Source: Desulfosarcina sp. OttesenSCG-928-A07 (lineage in GTDB: Bacteria; Desulfobacterota; Desulfobacteria; Desulfobacterales; Desulfosarcinaceae). From it: 36,787 nucleotides of DNA. Positions within the stretch are counted from its first letter, which is position 1; each line of letters opens with the position of its first letter. Below the pieces are notes generated by a model. That model had not been told where the DNA came from. It saw only the letters and a program-made list of their open reading frames with translations, and searched no databases. The translations under genes were made by a program, and so were the position numbers. The stretch lies in assembly GCA_030267325.1 (NCBI GenBank), contig JAJDJS010000025.1:1-36787 (forward strand). The letters are read 5' to 3'. Shown piece after piece: positions 15,811 through 23,207 of this stretch.

Positions 15811-16776
15811 ATGCGGAAGGAAACGCACCCAGCGGAGTTCATGGATACAGAAACAGATACCGATACTGAAACAGACGCTGATTCTCCAAAAGACGCGTCG
15901 CACCATGAAAAATCCGTTGTCAAGTATGATCCTCTCCAACGGTATCTGGCGGAAATCAGCCGATACCGGCTTCTCACCCGGGAGGAGGAGATTGTTCTTG
16001 GCAAGAAGATTCAGGAGCACGGCGATCAAGATGCGGCATATCGGCTGGTCACCGCCAACCTGCGCCTGGTGGTAAAAATTGCCCTTGAATTTCAGCGGGT
16101 ATGGATGCAAAACCTTCTGGATTTGATTCAGGAGGGCAATATCGGCCTGATGCAGGCGGTAAGAAAATTTGACCCCTATAAAAATGTGAAATTCTCTTAT
16201 TACGCCTCTTTCTGGATCAAGGCCTATATCCTGAAGTTTATCATGGACAACTGGCGGCTGGTAAAAATCGGCACCACCCAGGGCCAGCGGAAACTTTTTT
16301 TCAAGCTCAAAAAGGAAAAACAGCGGCTCATTGACCAGGGGTTTGACCCGAAGCCCAAACTGCTTTCCCAGCGCCTTGGGGTATCGGAGCGGGAAATTGT
16401 GGACATGGATCAACGCCTGGACGGGTGGGATATTTCTCTGGATGCGCCGCTCAAGGACGATTCGGATACCGACCGTATGGAGTTTATGCGGGTGGAGGCT
16501 GAGTCTGCCGAAGATACAATGGCAAAAAAAGAGATGGAGCTCATTCTCCATGAAAAAATCGCCGCTTTCAGAAATCAGATAACAGATCGGGAGCTTGAGA
16601 TTTTTGACAAACGGATTTTTTCCGATACACCGGTGACCTTGCAGGAAATCGGTGACAAATATGGCATATCCCGTGAACGGGTTCGTCAGGTTGAAAAAAA
16701 TGTGATCAAAAAAATGCGGGATTACTTTAAAAAGGAGATCCCCGATTTTGAAACCTATACCGAAGATATTTCCTGA
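15811..16776 (+). CDS. rpoH: RNA polymerase heat-shock sigma factor (sigma-32 type)
   Basis: The 321-residue protein has sigma regions in order. Region 1.2/2.1 is LQRYLAEISRYRLLTREEE. Region 2 contains NLRLVVKIALEFQ, DLIQEGNIGLMQAVRKFDP and YASFWIKAYI. The RpoH box QRKLFFKLKKEKQRL separates sigma-32 proteins from other group 3/4 sigmas. Region 4 is TLQEIGDKYGISRERVRQVE. It should direct heat-shock genes. The start at 15811 has AGGTGACGGC before ATG; an in-frame extension upstream overlaps the tRNA and is rejected. Odd: residues about 11-40 are a low-complexity acidic Thr/Asp/Glu tail (DTETDTDTETDAD) not found in E. coli RpoH. Confidence 0.93.
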   Translation: MRKETHPAEFMDTETDTDTETDADSPKDASHHEKSVVKYDPLQRYLAEISRYRLLTREEEIVLGKKIQEHGDQDAAYRLVTANLRLVVKIALEFQRVWMQNLLDLIQEGNIGLMQAVRKFDPYKNVKFSYYASFWIKAYILKFIMDNWRLVKIGTTQGQRKLFFKLKKEKQRLIDQGFDPKPKLLSQRLGVSEREIVDMDQRLDGWDISLDAPLKDDSDTDRMEFMRVEAESAEDTMAKKEMELILHEKIAAFRNQITDRELEIFDKRIFSDTPVTLQEIGDKYGISRERVRQVEKNVIKKMRDYFKKEIPDFETYTEDIS

Positions 16777-16866
16777 TGATTCCACAGAAAGGCGTTTTTA
16801 CCGGGATTGGGCACGCTTCCGGTACCTTTTGAAAAAACAGGGGCTCTCCTGTTCAAAGGCGATACC

Positions 16867-18627
16867 ATGAAAAAACAGCGTTTTATTTTCGGCCAGATCA
16901 GAATCAGACCGATCAGAATCAGACTGATGGGAATCAGACTGATCGGAATGGCATTCATCGGTATACTGATACTCGGCGCCTGCACCCTGATCCATTCTGA
17001 ACCCGTAATGCCATACCAAGACGTTGTCGAGGTCGCTTCACCGGCTAATTCCTATTATTTTTTTTCCCAGTCCCATCTGTACCTGAAAGAAAAAAATTTT
17101 GATCAAGCCATTGAGGCCATCCAGAAAGCCATTGATCTTGACCCTGATTCCAGCTTTTTAAAACAGGAGCTGGCTGAGATCCTGATTGTGAAACAAGATT
17201 TTTTTGCCGCCACGAAAATTCTGGAAGAGGTGGTGCGGGCCGATCCCAACAATGCGGAAGCCATGATTCTTCTGGGGCGGATCTATAACGCGGTGGATAC
17301 GCCTGACCAGGCCATTGAGATGTTTTCAAGGGCGGTTGACATTGATCCGGACCAGGAAGATGTGTACCTGATGCTCTGCGGCCTGTACATGGAAGAAGAA
17401 GAGTGGGAGGCGGTCCGGGATATCTGCCAAAAATGGGTGAACCGCTTTCCGGAATCTTATGCAGGTTATTTTTATCTGGGACGGGCCAGCGCCATGGTCG
17501 GGGATACGGCCTCGGCCAAAATCTATTTTGAAAAAGTTCTGTCCCTTGAACCGCGTCTTCTGGAAGCCCGCTTTGAATTGGGAAGCGTTTATGAAAGCGA
17601 CCGGCAGTATAAAGCTGCAATCCAGATTTACAAAGATATTCTCGCCTTGCATCCGGATCATCTCCACGCCATGATGGCGCTGGGACATGCCTTTTATTGC
17701 CAGGGGTGGAAACGCCCTGCGTACATCCAGTTTTCCGAGCTGGGAAAACAGAGCCTTTTCGATGAAGATGTGGCGCGGACCCTTGCAACAGTCTACCTCG
17801 GAAATGAAAAGTATGAGGCATCCCTTGTCATTCTTGCTGGAATGCGCCGCGCTGCGCCGAAAAATCCAACGCTTTTGTACCTGACAGGTGTGGCGATGGA
17901 TGGTCTCGGGAAGAAAAAAGAGGCCATCCACTGGCTGACACAGGTTCCCCTTGACTCCCCGCTTTACCAGAATGCGATCCTTCACTCGGCCATTTTATAC
18001 CAGGAACTGAATCTTCCCGGAAATGCCATCTCCCTTGTGCGCCAAGCCATCAAAGACATGCCCGGTGAAACGGAGTTTTGGTTTTATCTGGCCTCTTTTT
18101 ACGAACAGGCCGAAGCCTATAAGCAAGCGGAACAAGCACTCTTTGGGGGATTGCGCCTGGATCCGGACAATCCGATGCTGTATTTCCGTCTGGGTGTCAT
18201 CTACGACAAATGGGGCCGGAAGGACGAATCCATCATCTGTATGAATCAGGTCATCGAAATGGATCCTGACAACGCCGAGGCCCTCAACTACCTGGGGTAT
18301 ACCTATGCGGAACAGGGTGTTTTTCTGGATAAGGCCGAATCGCTGATCCGGAAGGCCCTGGCCCTTAAACCGGGTGACGGGTACATTACCGACAGTTTGG
18401 GATGGGTTTATTACCAGCGGGGAGAGTACGAATCAGCGTCCCTGTTCCTGGAAACAGCGGTGCGTCTGGTGCCGGACGATCCGGTAGTCTGGGAACATCT
18501 GGGCGATGTGTATAAAAAATTGGGCCGAAATGCCGATGCATACGAAAGCTATCAAGAAGCCATTGCCTCCGGGCATACGAATACGGCGCTGATTAAACTG
18601 AAGATCAGCGAACTGGACGCACCATGA
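16867..18627 (+). CDS. Outer-membrane-type TPR lipoprotein
   Basis: This is a 586-residue protein with a lipoprotein signal ending LILGAC (Cys39) and at least ten TPR units from about residue 60 to 570 (examples: FDQAIEAIQKAIDLDPD, YKAAIQIYKDILALHPD, AEALNYLGYTYAEQG). TPR arrays are protein-protein scaffolds. A periplasm-facing, lipid-anchored location is expected, possibly the outer membrane. The start at 16867 has AAAGGCG 5-8 nt upstream; the frame is open 20 codons further without a site. The region before the hydrophobic core is built from a 15-bp tandem repeat (listed separately). Its stop overlaps a possible start of the next gene (ATGA), a LolB-like lipoprotein, and such TPR-LolB pairs recur in deltaproteobacteria. 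Confidence 0.88.
   Translation: MKKQRFIFGQIRIRPIRIRLMGIRLIGMAFIGILILGACTLIHSEPVMPYQDVVEVASPANSYYFFSQSHLYLKEKNFDQAIEAIQKAIDLDPDSSFLKQELAEILIVKQDFFAATKILEEVVRADPNNAEAMILLGRIYNAVDTPDQAIEMFSRAVDIDPDQEDVYLMLCGLYMEEEEWEAVRDICQKWVNRFPESYAGYFYLGRASAMVGDTASAKIYFEKVLSLEPRLLEARFELGSVYESDRQYKAAIQIYKDILALHPDHLHAMMALGHAFYCQGWKRPAYIQFSELGKQSLFDEDVARTLATVYLGNEKYEASLVILAGMRRAAPKNPTLLYLTGVAMDGLGKKKEAIHWLTQVPLDSPLYQNAILHSAILYQELNLPGNAISLVRQAIKDMPGETEFWFYLASFYEQAEAYKQAEQALFGGLRLDPDNPMLYFRLGVIYDKWGRKDESIICMNQVIEMDPDNAEALNYLGYTYAEQGVFLDKAESLIRKALALKPGDGYITDSLGWVYYQRGEYESASLFLETAVRLVPDDPVVWEHLGDVYKKLGRNADAYESYQEAIASGHTNTALIKLKISELDAP
16896..16955 (+). repeat. 15-bp tandem repeat inside the lipoprotein signal peptide
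   Basis: Four units: GATCAGAATCAGACC, GATCAGAATCAGACT, GATGGGAATCAGACT and the decayed GATCGGAATGGCATT. They encode the pentapeptide series IRIRP, IRIRL, MGIRL, IGMAF that joins the charged and hydrophobic parts of the signal peptide. Copy-number change keeps the frame, because 15 is a multiple of three. Confidence 0.85.
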
Positions 18628-18713
18628 TGATTTTCCGGGCCGGGCCGCCGGGCCTTTGTCTCCTTTTGGGGGTAGTCAGACCCCTGTATGGGATTTTCCA
18701 TTCTCCATTTGCC

Positions 18714-19496
18714 ATGAAACGGACCGCTATTGCGCTGGGGGTCCTGTGGGTGATCGGGCTTATGGGGGGATGTGCGTCTTTGACACCCGTCGCACGACAG
18801 CCGGATCCGGATGCCGAGGCCATTGTGGCCTGTCTTGAAAAGACCAATGCCGGGCTTTCCCGGTTCAAGGGAATCGGAGAAATTCGAATTTCACTTCCCG
18901 ACCAGTCGGTTCAGGTGCATCGAATCGCCATTGCCGGTGAGATGAAAGACCATTTGCGGATTGATCTTTTATCTCCGGTGGGTGGGTCCGCGGTCACATT
19001 TTCCAGTAATGGAAAACATGTTTTTGTCATCCGTCACACCCCGCCCGTGGAATACCATAAAAAAAGAGCCAGATCCGGGATTTTTCGCCGACTTGTGGGC
19101 GTGGATATCCAGATTTCGGATCTTCTGGCCCTTTTTTTGGGCCGCATCCCCATTGAATCCGGATGCACGGCCCGCATGACCGTTGATGATGCCGGCGATG
19201 TACCCAGTGAGGGGGTCAGTCTGGCAGACCGAAAAGGGCGGGTGCGGCAGCAAGTTTTTCTGGATGCCGAGGGTAATGCTGAGAACGCGGTGTGGTTTGA
19301 TAAAAACGGAAACCCGGTTCACTCCCTTTCGTGTTCCGGAAAGTACCTGGTGGACGAATTTGTTTTTTTCCGGCAGTTCGAACTGGTTACACCAGACAAG
19401 ACCCGTCTTGCGGTAAAAATGGATCGTTATTTCCCAGGTGCGGACATGGGAGAGGATCTTTTCTCGCCCGTTCCCCCACCAAAGATGCGGAACTGA
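18714..19496 (+). CDS. LolB-like outer-membrane lipoprotein
   Basis: From the ATG at 18714 the product (260 aa) starts with a classic lipoprotein signal, MKRTAIALGVLWVIGLMGGC, with Cys20. The body is mostly beta-strand (GIGEIRISLPDQSVQV, LRIDLLSPVGGSAVTFSSNG, FVIRHTPPVEYHKK), as in LolB/DUF4292 lipoproteins that take up lipoproteins at the outer membrane. Sequence identity to E. coli LolB is not obvious by eye, hence 'like'. The frame is also open to an ATG at 18624 that overlaps the TPR gene's stop (ATGA). That start would add 30 residues ahead of the signal peptide; it may serve coupling, but the shorter form makes a better lipoprotein. It probably works with the TPR partner upstream. Confidence 0.7.
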   Translation: MKRTAIALGVLWVIGLMGGCASLTPVARQPDPDAEAIVACLEKTNAGLSRFKGIGEIRISLPDQSVQVHRIAIAGEMKDHLRIDLLSPVGGSAVTFSSNGKHVFVIRHTPPVEYHKKRARSGIFRRLVGVDIQISDLLALFLGRIPIESGCTARMTVDDAGDVPSEGVSLADRKGRVRQQVFLDAEGNAENAVWFDKNGNPVHSLSCSGKYLVDEFVFFRQFELVTPDKTRLAVKMDRYFPGADMGEDLFSPVPPPKMRN

Positions 19497-19568
19497 CCGG
19501 TTTCAGCACTTAAAACATAATCCCGTAAAACACAAAAAAAGAAAATAGAAGAAGAGGACAATTGTTTG

Positions 19569-20432
19569 ATGCAGGCCAATTCAACTGAAAAAAAAGGGTG
19601 TGGGGAAGGGCAGGGCGGATGCGCGCAAGGGCCTGATCCCCAGGAACAGCAGATTGAAAATGCCCTTTCCCGGATCAAGAACAAGCTGATTGTCATGAGC
19701 GGAAAGGGTGGTGTGGGAAAATCCAGTTTTTCCACCAACCTGTCCACATGTCTGGCATCGCAGGGGTTTGAGACAGGCCTTCTGGATGTGGACCTTCACG
19801 GTCCCAGTATTGCCGGTATGCTGGGCATCACAGGTCTCATGATGATAGATACCGAAAACCAGCAGGCCATTCCCCAAACCATTGCTGACCTTGCCCACTT
19901 GAAGGTGGTTTCCATGCAATCCCTGATGAAAGATCCGGATCAGGCCGTGATCTGGCGGGGGCCTGCCAAAACCCGGATGATCCGTCAGTTTATCAGTGAT
20001 GTCAGGTGGGGGGATCTGGATTTTCTGGTGGTGGATTCTCCGCCCGGTACGGGTGACGAGCCCCTGGCCGTGACCCAGGCGATTCCCGGCGCCAAAGCCC
20101 TCATTGTCACCACGCCCCAGGATGTGGCCCTGGCGGATGTGCGAAAATCCATCAACTTCTGCCGGACTGTGAACATCCAGATCCTGGGACTGGTGGAAAA
20201 CATGGGGCCTTTTCTTTGCCCCTGCTGCGGTAAACCCATTGCCCTGTTCAAGCAGGGGGGCGGACAGGCCACGGCCGATGCCATGGGCATCCGCTTTTTG
20301 GGCACACTGCCCTTTGATCGCCGGGTTGTGACCGCCTGTGACACCGGAAAGCCCATTATCACCCATGATCCGGACAGCGCTTTTGCATCAGCACTCAAGA
20401 CGGTGGTCCAAAATATCACCGACCAGTTGTGA
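19569..20432 (+). CDS. Mrp/NBP35-type P-loop ATPase (iron-sulfur carrier)
   Basis: This is an ATP-dependent Fe-S cluster carrier of the MinD/Mrp group, 287 residues. The deviant Walker A GKGGVGKSS lies at 45-53; LLDVDLHGPSI (switch I) and FLVVDSPPGTGDE (Walker B region) follow. ENMGPFLCPCCGKP carries the CxxC that bridges a cluster in the dimer. The N-terminus has extra cysteines (KGCGEGQGGC), as in eukaryotic Nbp35, and lacks the DUF59 domain of longer Mrp proteins. The ATG at 19569 is adjacent to a possible TTG start; GAGG is 12 nt upstream. The next gene starts 4 nt after the stop. Confidence 0.93.
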   Translation: MQANSTEKKGCGEGQGGCAQGPDPQEQQIENALSRIKNKLIVMSGKGGVGKSSFSTNLSTCLASQGFETGLLDVDLHGPSIAGMLGITGLMMIDTENQQAIPQTIADLAHLKVVSMQSLMKDPDQAVIWRGPAKTRMIRQFISDVRWGDLDFLVVDSPPGTGDEPLAVTQAIPGAKALIVTTPQDVALADVRKSINFCRTVNIQILGLVENMGPFLCPCCGKPIALFKQGGGQATADAMGIRFLGTLPFDRRVVTACDTGKPIITHDPDSAFASALKTVVQNITDQL

Positions 20433-20436
20433 AATA

Positions 20437-21669
20437 ATGACAGGATTGAAAAATAGCGGCCTGTCCGGTGAAAGACGCCCTGATCCGGCTATTTTGCCGA
20501 ATCTGGACCCACTGGCCGCCGAACTGAATCACCGGGAACATAAGGCTTTGTCTCCTGCCGCCACTTTCAGCGGCAACGGTATCCGGCGCCGCCCGGCCGT
20601 GGATCCCAATGAAGGGTACCGCCAAGCATTTTCCATGGATGCAGACCGGATTCTCCACAGCCTTGCCTATACCCGGTATATTGACAAAACCCAGGTTTTT
20701 TCCCTGATCCAGAACGATCACATCACCCACCGGGTGCTTCACGTTCAGCTCGTATCCAAAATTGCTCGTACCATCGGCCGGTTTTTGCGCCTGAACGAAG
20801 ATCTCATCGAGGCCATTTCTTTGGGCCATGACATCGGCCACACGCCCTTTGGACATCAGGGTGAGGGTTATCTCTCGGAGCTGTGTCAACAGGCTGGAAT
20901 CGGCCATTTTGCCCATAATGTGCAGAGCATTCAGTTTCTGGATCAGGTGGAGCGAAAAGGCTTGGGCTGGAACCTCTGCCTCCAGACCCTGGATGGCATT
21001 CTCTGCCATGACGGCGAGATTCACAACCCGTCATTAACCCCGCAGCCGGACAAGGATTTTTCAACCCTGGACGCGGAAATCGCTGCCAAGAAAAAAACGC
21101 CGGACGTGCCGCTGGTGCCCATGACCCTTGAAGGCTGTGTGGTCCGCATGGCCGATACCATTGCCTATATCGGCCGGGACCTGGAAGACGCCATTCGCCT
21201 GGGCCTTCTCCGCCGGGAAGACATTCCCGATGCCATTACCCGGGTTCTGGGCAACACCAACGGCACCATTGTGTACCGGCTGGTCACGGACATGATTGCG
21301 TGCAGCCATGAACGCCGGTCAGTGGCCTTCAGTCCGGAGATCTCGGAGGCCCTGCACGCCCTCAAAACCTTCAGTTATCAACGGATTTATACCCACCCGA
21401 AAAACCGGCGGCATGCGGCCGCCATCAAAGAGCGCTTTGCCCGGCTGTTTGAAACCTGTCTGTCGGATTTGGCTGCCGGCAACACCAAAGCGGATATTTT
21501 TTCCGGTTTTCTGGCAGACATGTCTCCCCATTATACCGAAACTCACACGCCGGCCGAAATCGTCAGGGACTACATTGCCGGTATGACGGATCGTTATTTT
21601 CTGAGCCAATTCCCGGAAGAACCCCTTTCCCCGTCTTTCTTGTCGGCCCCAGATGCGCCAGACCCATGA
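20437..21669 (+). CDS. dgt: dGTP triphosphohydrolase-like HD protein
   Basis: Members hydrolyse dNTPs to deoxynucleoside and triphosphate. The 410-residue protein has the HD metal site: HRVLHVQL (first His), then LGHDIGHTPFGHQGE (His-Asp) and a later Asp in MADTIAYIGRDLEDA. The early RDPNEGYRQAF-like stretch and SMDADRILHSLAYTRYIDKTQVF match the dGTPase family N-terminus. The length suits the shorter (type 2/3) dGTPases rather than the 505-aa E. coli Dgt. The ATG at 20437 follows the mrp stop by 4 nt and has no clear Shine-Dalgarno, so coupling is likely. Its end overlaps an alternative start of the next gene. Confidence 0.9.
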   Translation: MTGLKNSGLSGERRPDPAILPNLDPLAAELNHREHKALSPAATFSGNGIRRRPAVDPNEGYRQAFSMDADRILHSLAYTRYIDKTQVFSLIQNDHITHRVLHVQLVSKIARTIGRFLRLNEDLIEAISLGHDIGHTPFGHQGEGYLSELCQQAGIGHFAHNVQSIQFLDQVERKGLGWNLCLQTLDGILCHDGEIHNPSLTPQPDKDFSTLDAEIAAKKKTPDVPLVPMTLEGCVVRMADTIAYIGRDLEDAIRLGLLRREDIPDAITRVLGNTNGTIVYRLVTDMIACSHERRSVAFSPEISEALHALKTFSYQRIYTHPKNRRHAAAIKERFARLFETCLSDLAAGNTKADIFSGFLADMSPHYTETHTPAEIVRDYIAGMTDRYFLSQFPEEPLSPSFLSAPDAPDP

Positions 21670-21688
21670 CTGTTTTGTGGAACCGGCC

Positions 21689-22453
21689 ATGAAAACCCGT
21701 CAGCCGTCACCTTCTGATTATCGTGAGCGAACCTATCGCGACCAAATTGATGTGCCGGATCTGGTTTCCTTTGAGGTGGTGTGCCAGGAGACCAATCTGA
21801 TGATCCAGGCCCAGCGCCCCCTGGACGCTGAGGCCCTTTCGGCAACCCTTTCCTGTCGGGGAGAAATAGAGGCGTATATCCGGCAGTTTCCCGCCTTTGC
21901 CACCACCCTTGTGCCCTGGCCGAAGACCGATTTTGCACCGCCCATTGTTCGCCGGATGGTGGATGCCGCCCGTTTGGCCGGTGTGGGGCCCATGGCCGCA
22001 GTGGCCGGCGCCATTTCCGAGTATGTGGGACGAACGCTGTTGTGTCTCAGTGATCAGGTGGTTGTGGAAAATGGTGGGGATCTGTTTGTGAAAACAAATG
22101 GACCGCTGGTTGCGGCACTTTTTGCCGGAATATCGCCTTTTAGTATGAAAATGGGCATACGGGTGGAAGATACGAAAAACGGCCTGGGGATCTGCACTTC
22201 TTCCGGAACCGTCGGCCATTCCCTGTCCTGTGGCAGGGCTGATGCGGTGTGCGTGGTTTCCGAATCCGGTGCCCTTTCCGATGCTGCGGCCACAGCCATT
22301 GGCAACCAGATTCACTCACCCGCAGATATTGATGCGGTCATCCGATACGGCCGCCAAATTGACGGTGTTTTGGGCATCATTGTTGTGATGGAAACACATG
22401 TGGGCGCATGGGGCGCGGTGGAACTCGTTCCCCTTCAGGGAAAAAAAGGTTGA
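21689..22453 (+). CDS. UPF0280 (ApbE-like) family protein
   Basis: This is a 254-residue protein of UPF0280, a family related in fold to the flavin transferase ApbE but without known activity. Typical pieces: YRERTYRDQI near the start, GPMAAVAGAISEYVG, VVENGGDLFV, and the C-terminal GICTSSGTVGHS with ADAVCVVS. There is no lipoprotein signal, unlike ApbE, so it is cytoplasmic. An upstream ATG at 21653 would overlap the dGTPase gene by 17 nt. The ATG at 21689 has a weak GTGGAA site and matches the usual family start better. Probably part of the mrp-dgt transcript. Confidence 0.87.
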   Translation: MKTRQPSPSDYRERTYRDQIDVPDLVSFEVVCQETNLMIQAQRPLDAEALSATLSCRGEIEAYIRQFPAFATTLVPWPKTDFAPPIVRRMVDAARLAGVGPMAAVAGAISEYVGRTLLCLSDQVVVENGGDLFVKTNGPLVAALFAGISPFSMKMGIRVEDTKNGLGICTSSGTVGHSLSCGRADAVCVVSESGALSDAAATAIGNQIHSPADIDAVIRYGRQIDGVLGIIVVMETHVGAWGAVELVPLQGKKG

Positions 22454-22566
22454 GTTTTGGGGCTGAAAAGGATAGGTGACCCCTGATTATATGTGTATTT
22501 TCAATATAAAAAAGCGGCTTTCAGAAGACTTGCCGTTCACCCCAGCGGGCAAGGGAGAATACGCTA

Positions 22567-23034
22567 ATGAAAATTCAAAATAAGACAAAGGTCAGAATTG
22601 GCTTTCTGACATTTATTATCGCTTTTCTTCTGCTGATCTTTTACCAGAACAAGGCATTTTTTATGGTCCAGCAAAGCCTGATGCTGGACTTGGGCTTTTT
22701 CAGCTATAAAACGCCAGAACTTTCCAATTTCATCTTTTTTGTGACCTTTTTTCTGTTCGGTATTTTGATCACGTATTTTTCAAGCCTGTTCAAACACTTC
22801 AAAGATGCCAAAACCATCAAACAGCTCAAGGCCAAGGAGGCCGCTCTTATAGAAACCGTGGCCAATTTGGAAGCCCGGCTCGGCGGCGTTCCGGATGATC
22901 CTTCCAGTTCTATTCAGGCCAGCCCTGTTCAGGAAGACATGACCGGAGTTGAACAAAAACCCATGCCTGCATCTGATCCAGCTTCTTCGTTTTCAGAGAA
23001 CAGCAGTATGGACACAACCCAAACGGTGAAATAA
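22567..23034 (+). CDS. LapA-like (DUF1049) inner-membrane protein
   Basis: The 155-residue protein has two membrane helices, about 10-27 (IGFLTFIIAFLLLIFYQN) and 52-72 (SNFIFFVTFFLFGILITYF), followed by a coiled-coil-like stretch (IKQLKAKEAALIETVANLEAR) and a Ser/Asp-rich tail. This is the layout of LapA/DUF1049 proteins, which work with LapB in LPS assembly in E. coli. No lapB follows here, so the role is uncertain. The start has AGGGAG at good spacing, preceded by a CTTGCC/GGGCAAG hairpin in the leader. Confidence 0.62.
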   Translation: MKIQNKTKVRIGFLTFIIAFLLLIFYQNKAFFMVQQSLMLDLGFFSYKTPELSNFIFFVTFFLFGILITYFSSLFKHFKDAKTIKQLKAKEAALIETVANLEARLGGVPDDPSSSIQASPVQEDMTGVEQKPMPASDPASSFSENSSMDTTQTVK

Positions 23035-23207
23035 TCGCCGGGTTCCGGATTTAACCGGATCAATTGGCCCTGTTTCTCGTGTGTGATGCTTCCGCCGGCA
23101 CTTTTCCCCAGATGGCGGATCGGCCGGACCCTTTTTTTCCACTCCGCACCCCCTTTTCCGATAACGGCGCGGTCTCACAACAGAAATTTAAATCCCTAGT
23201 GACGGCT

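Noticed and set aside
15799..16785. Minus-strand frame of 328 codons
   Set aside because: Antisense to rpoH, which has full sigma-factor motifs and a good ribosome-binding site.
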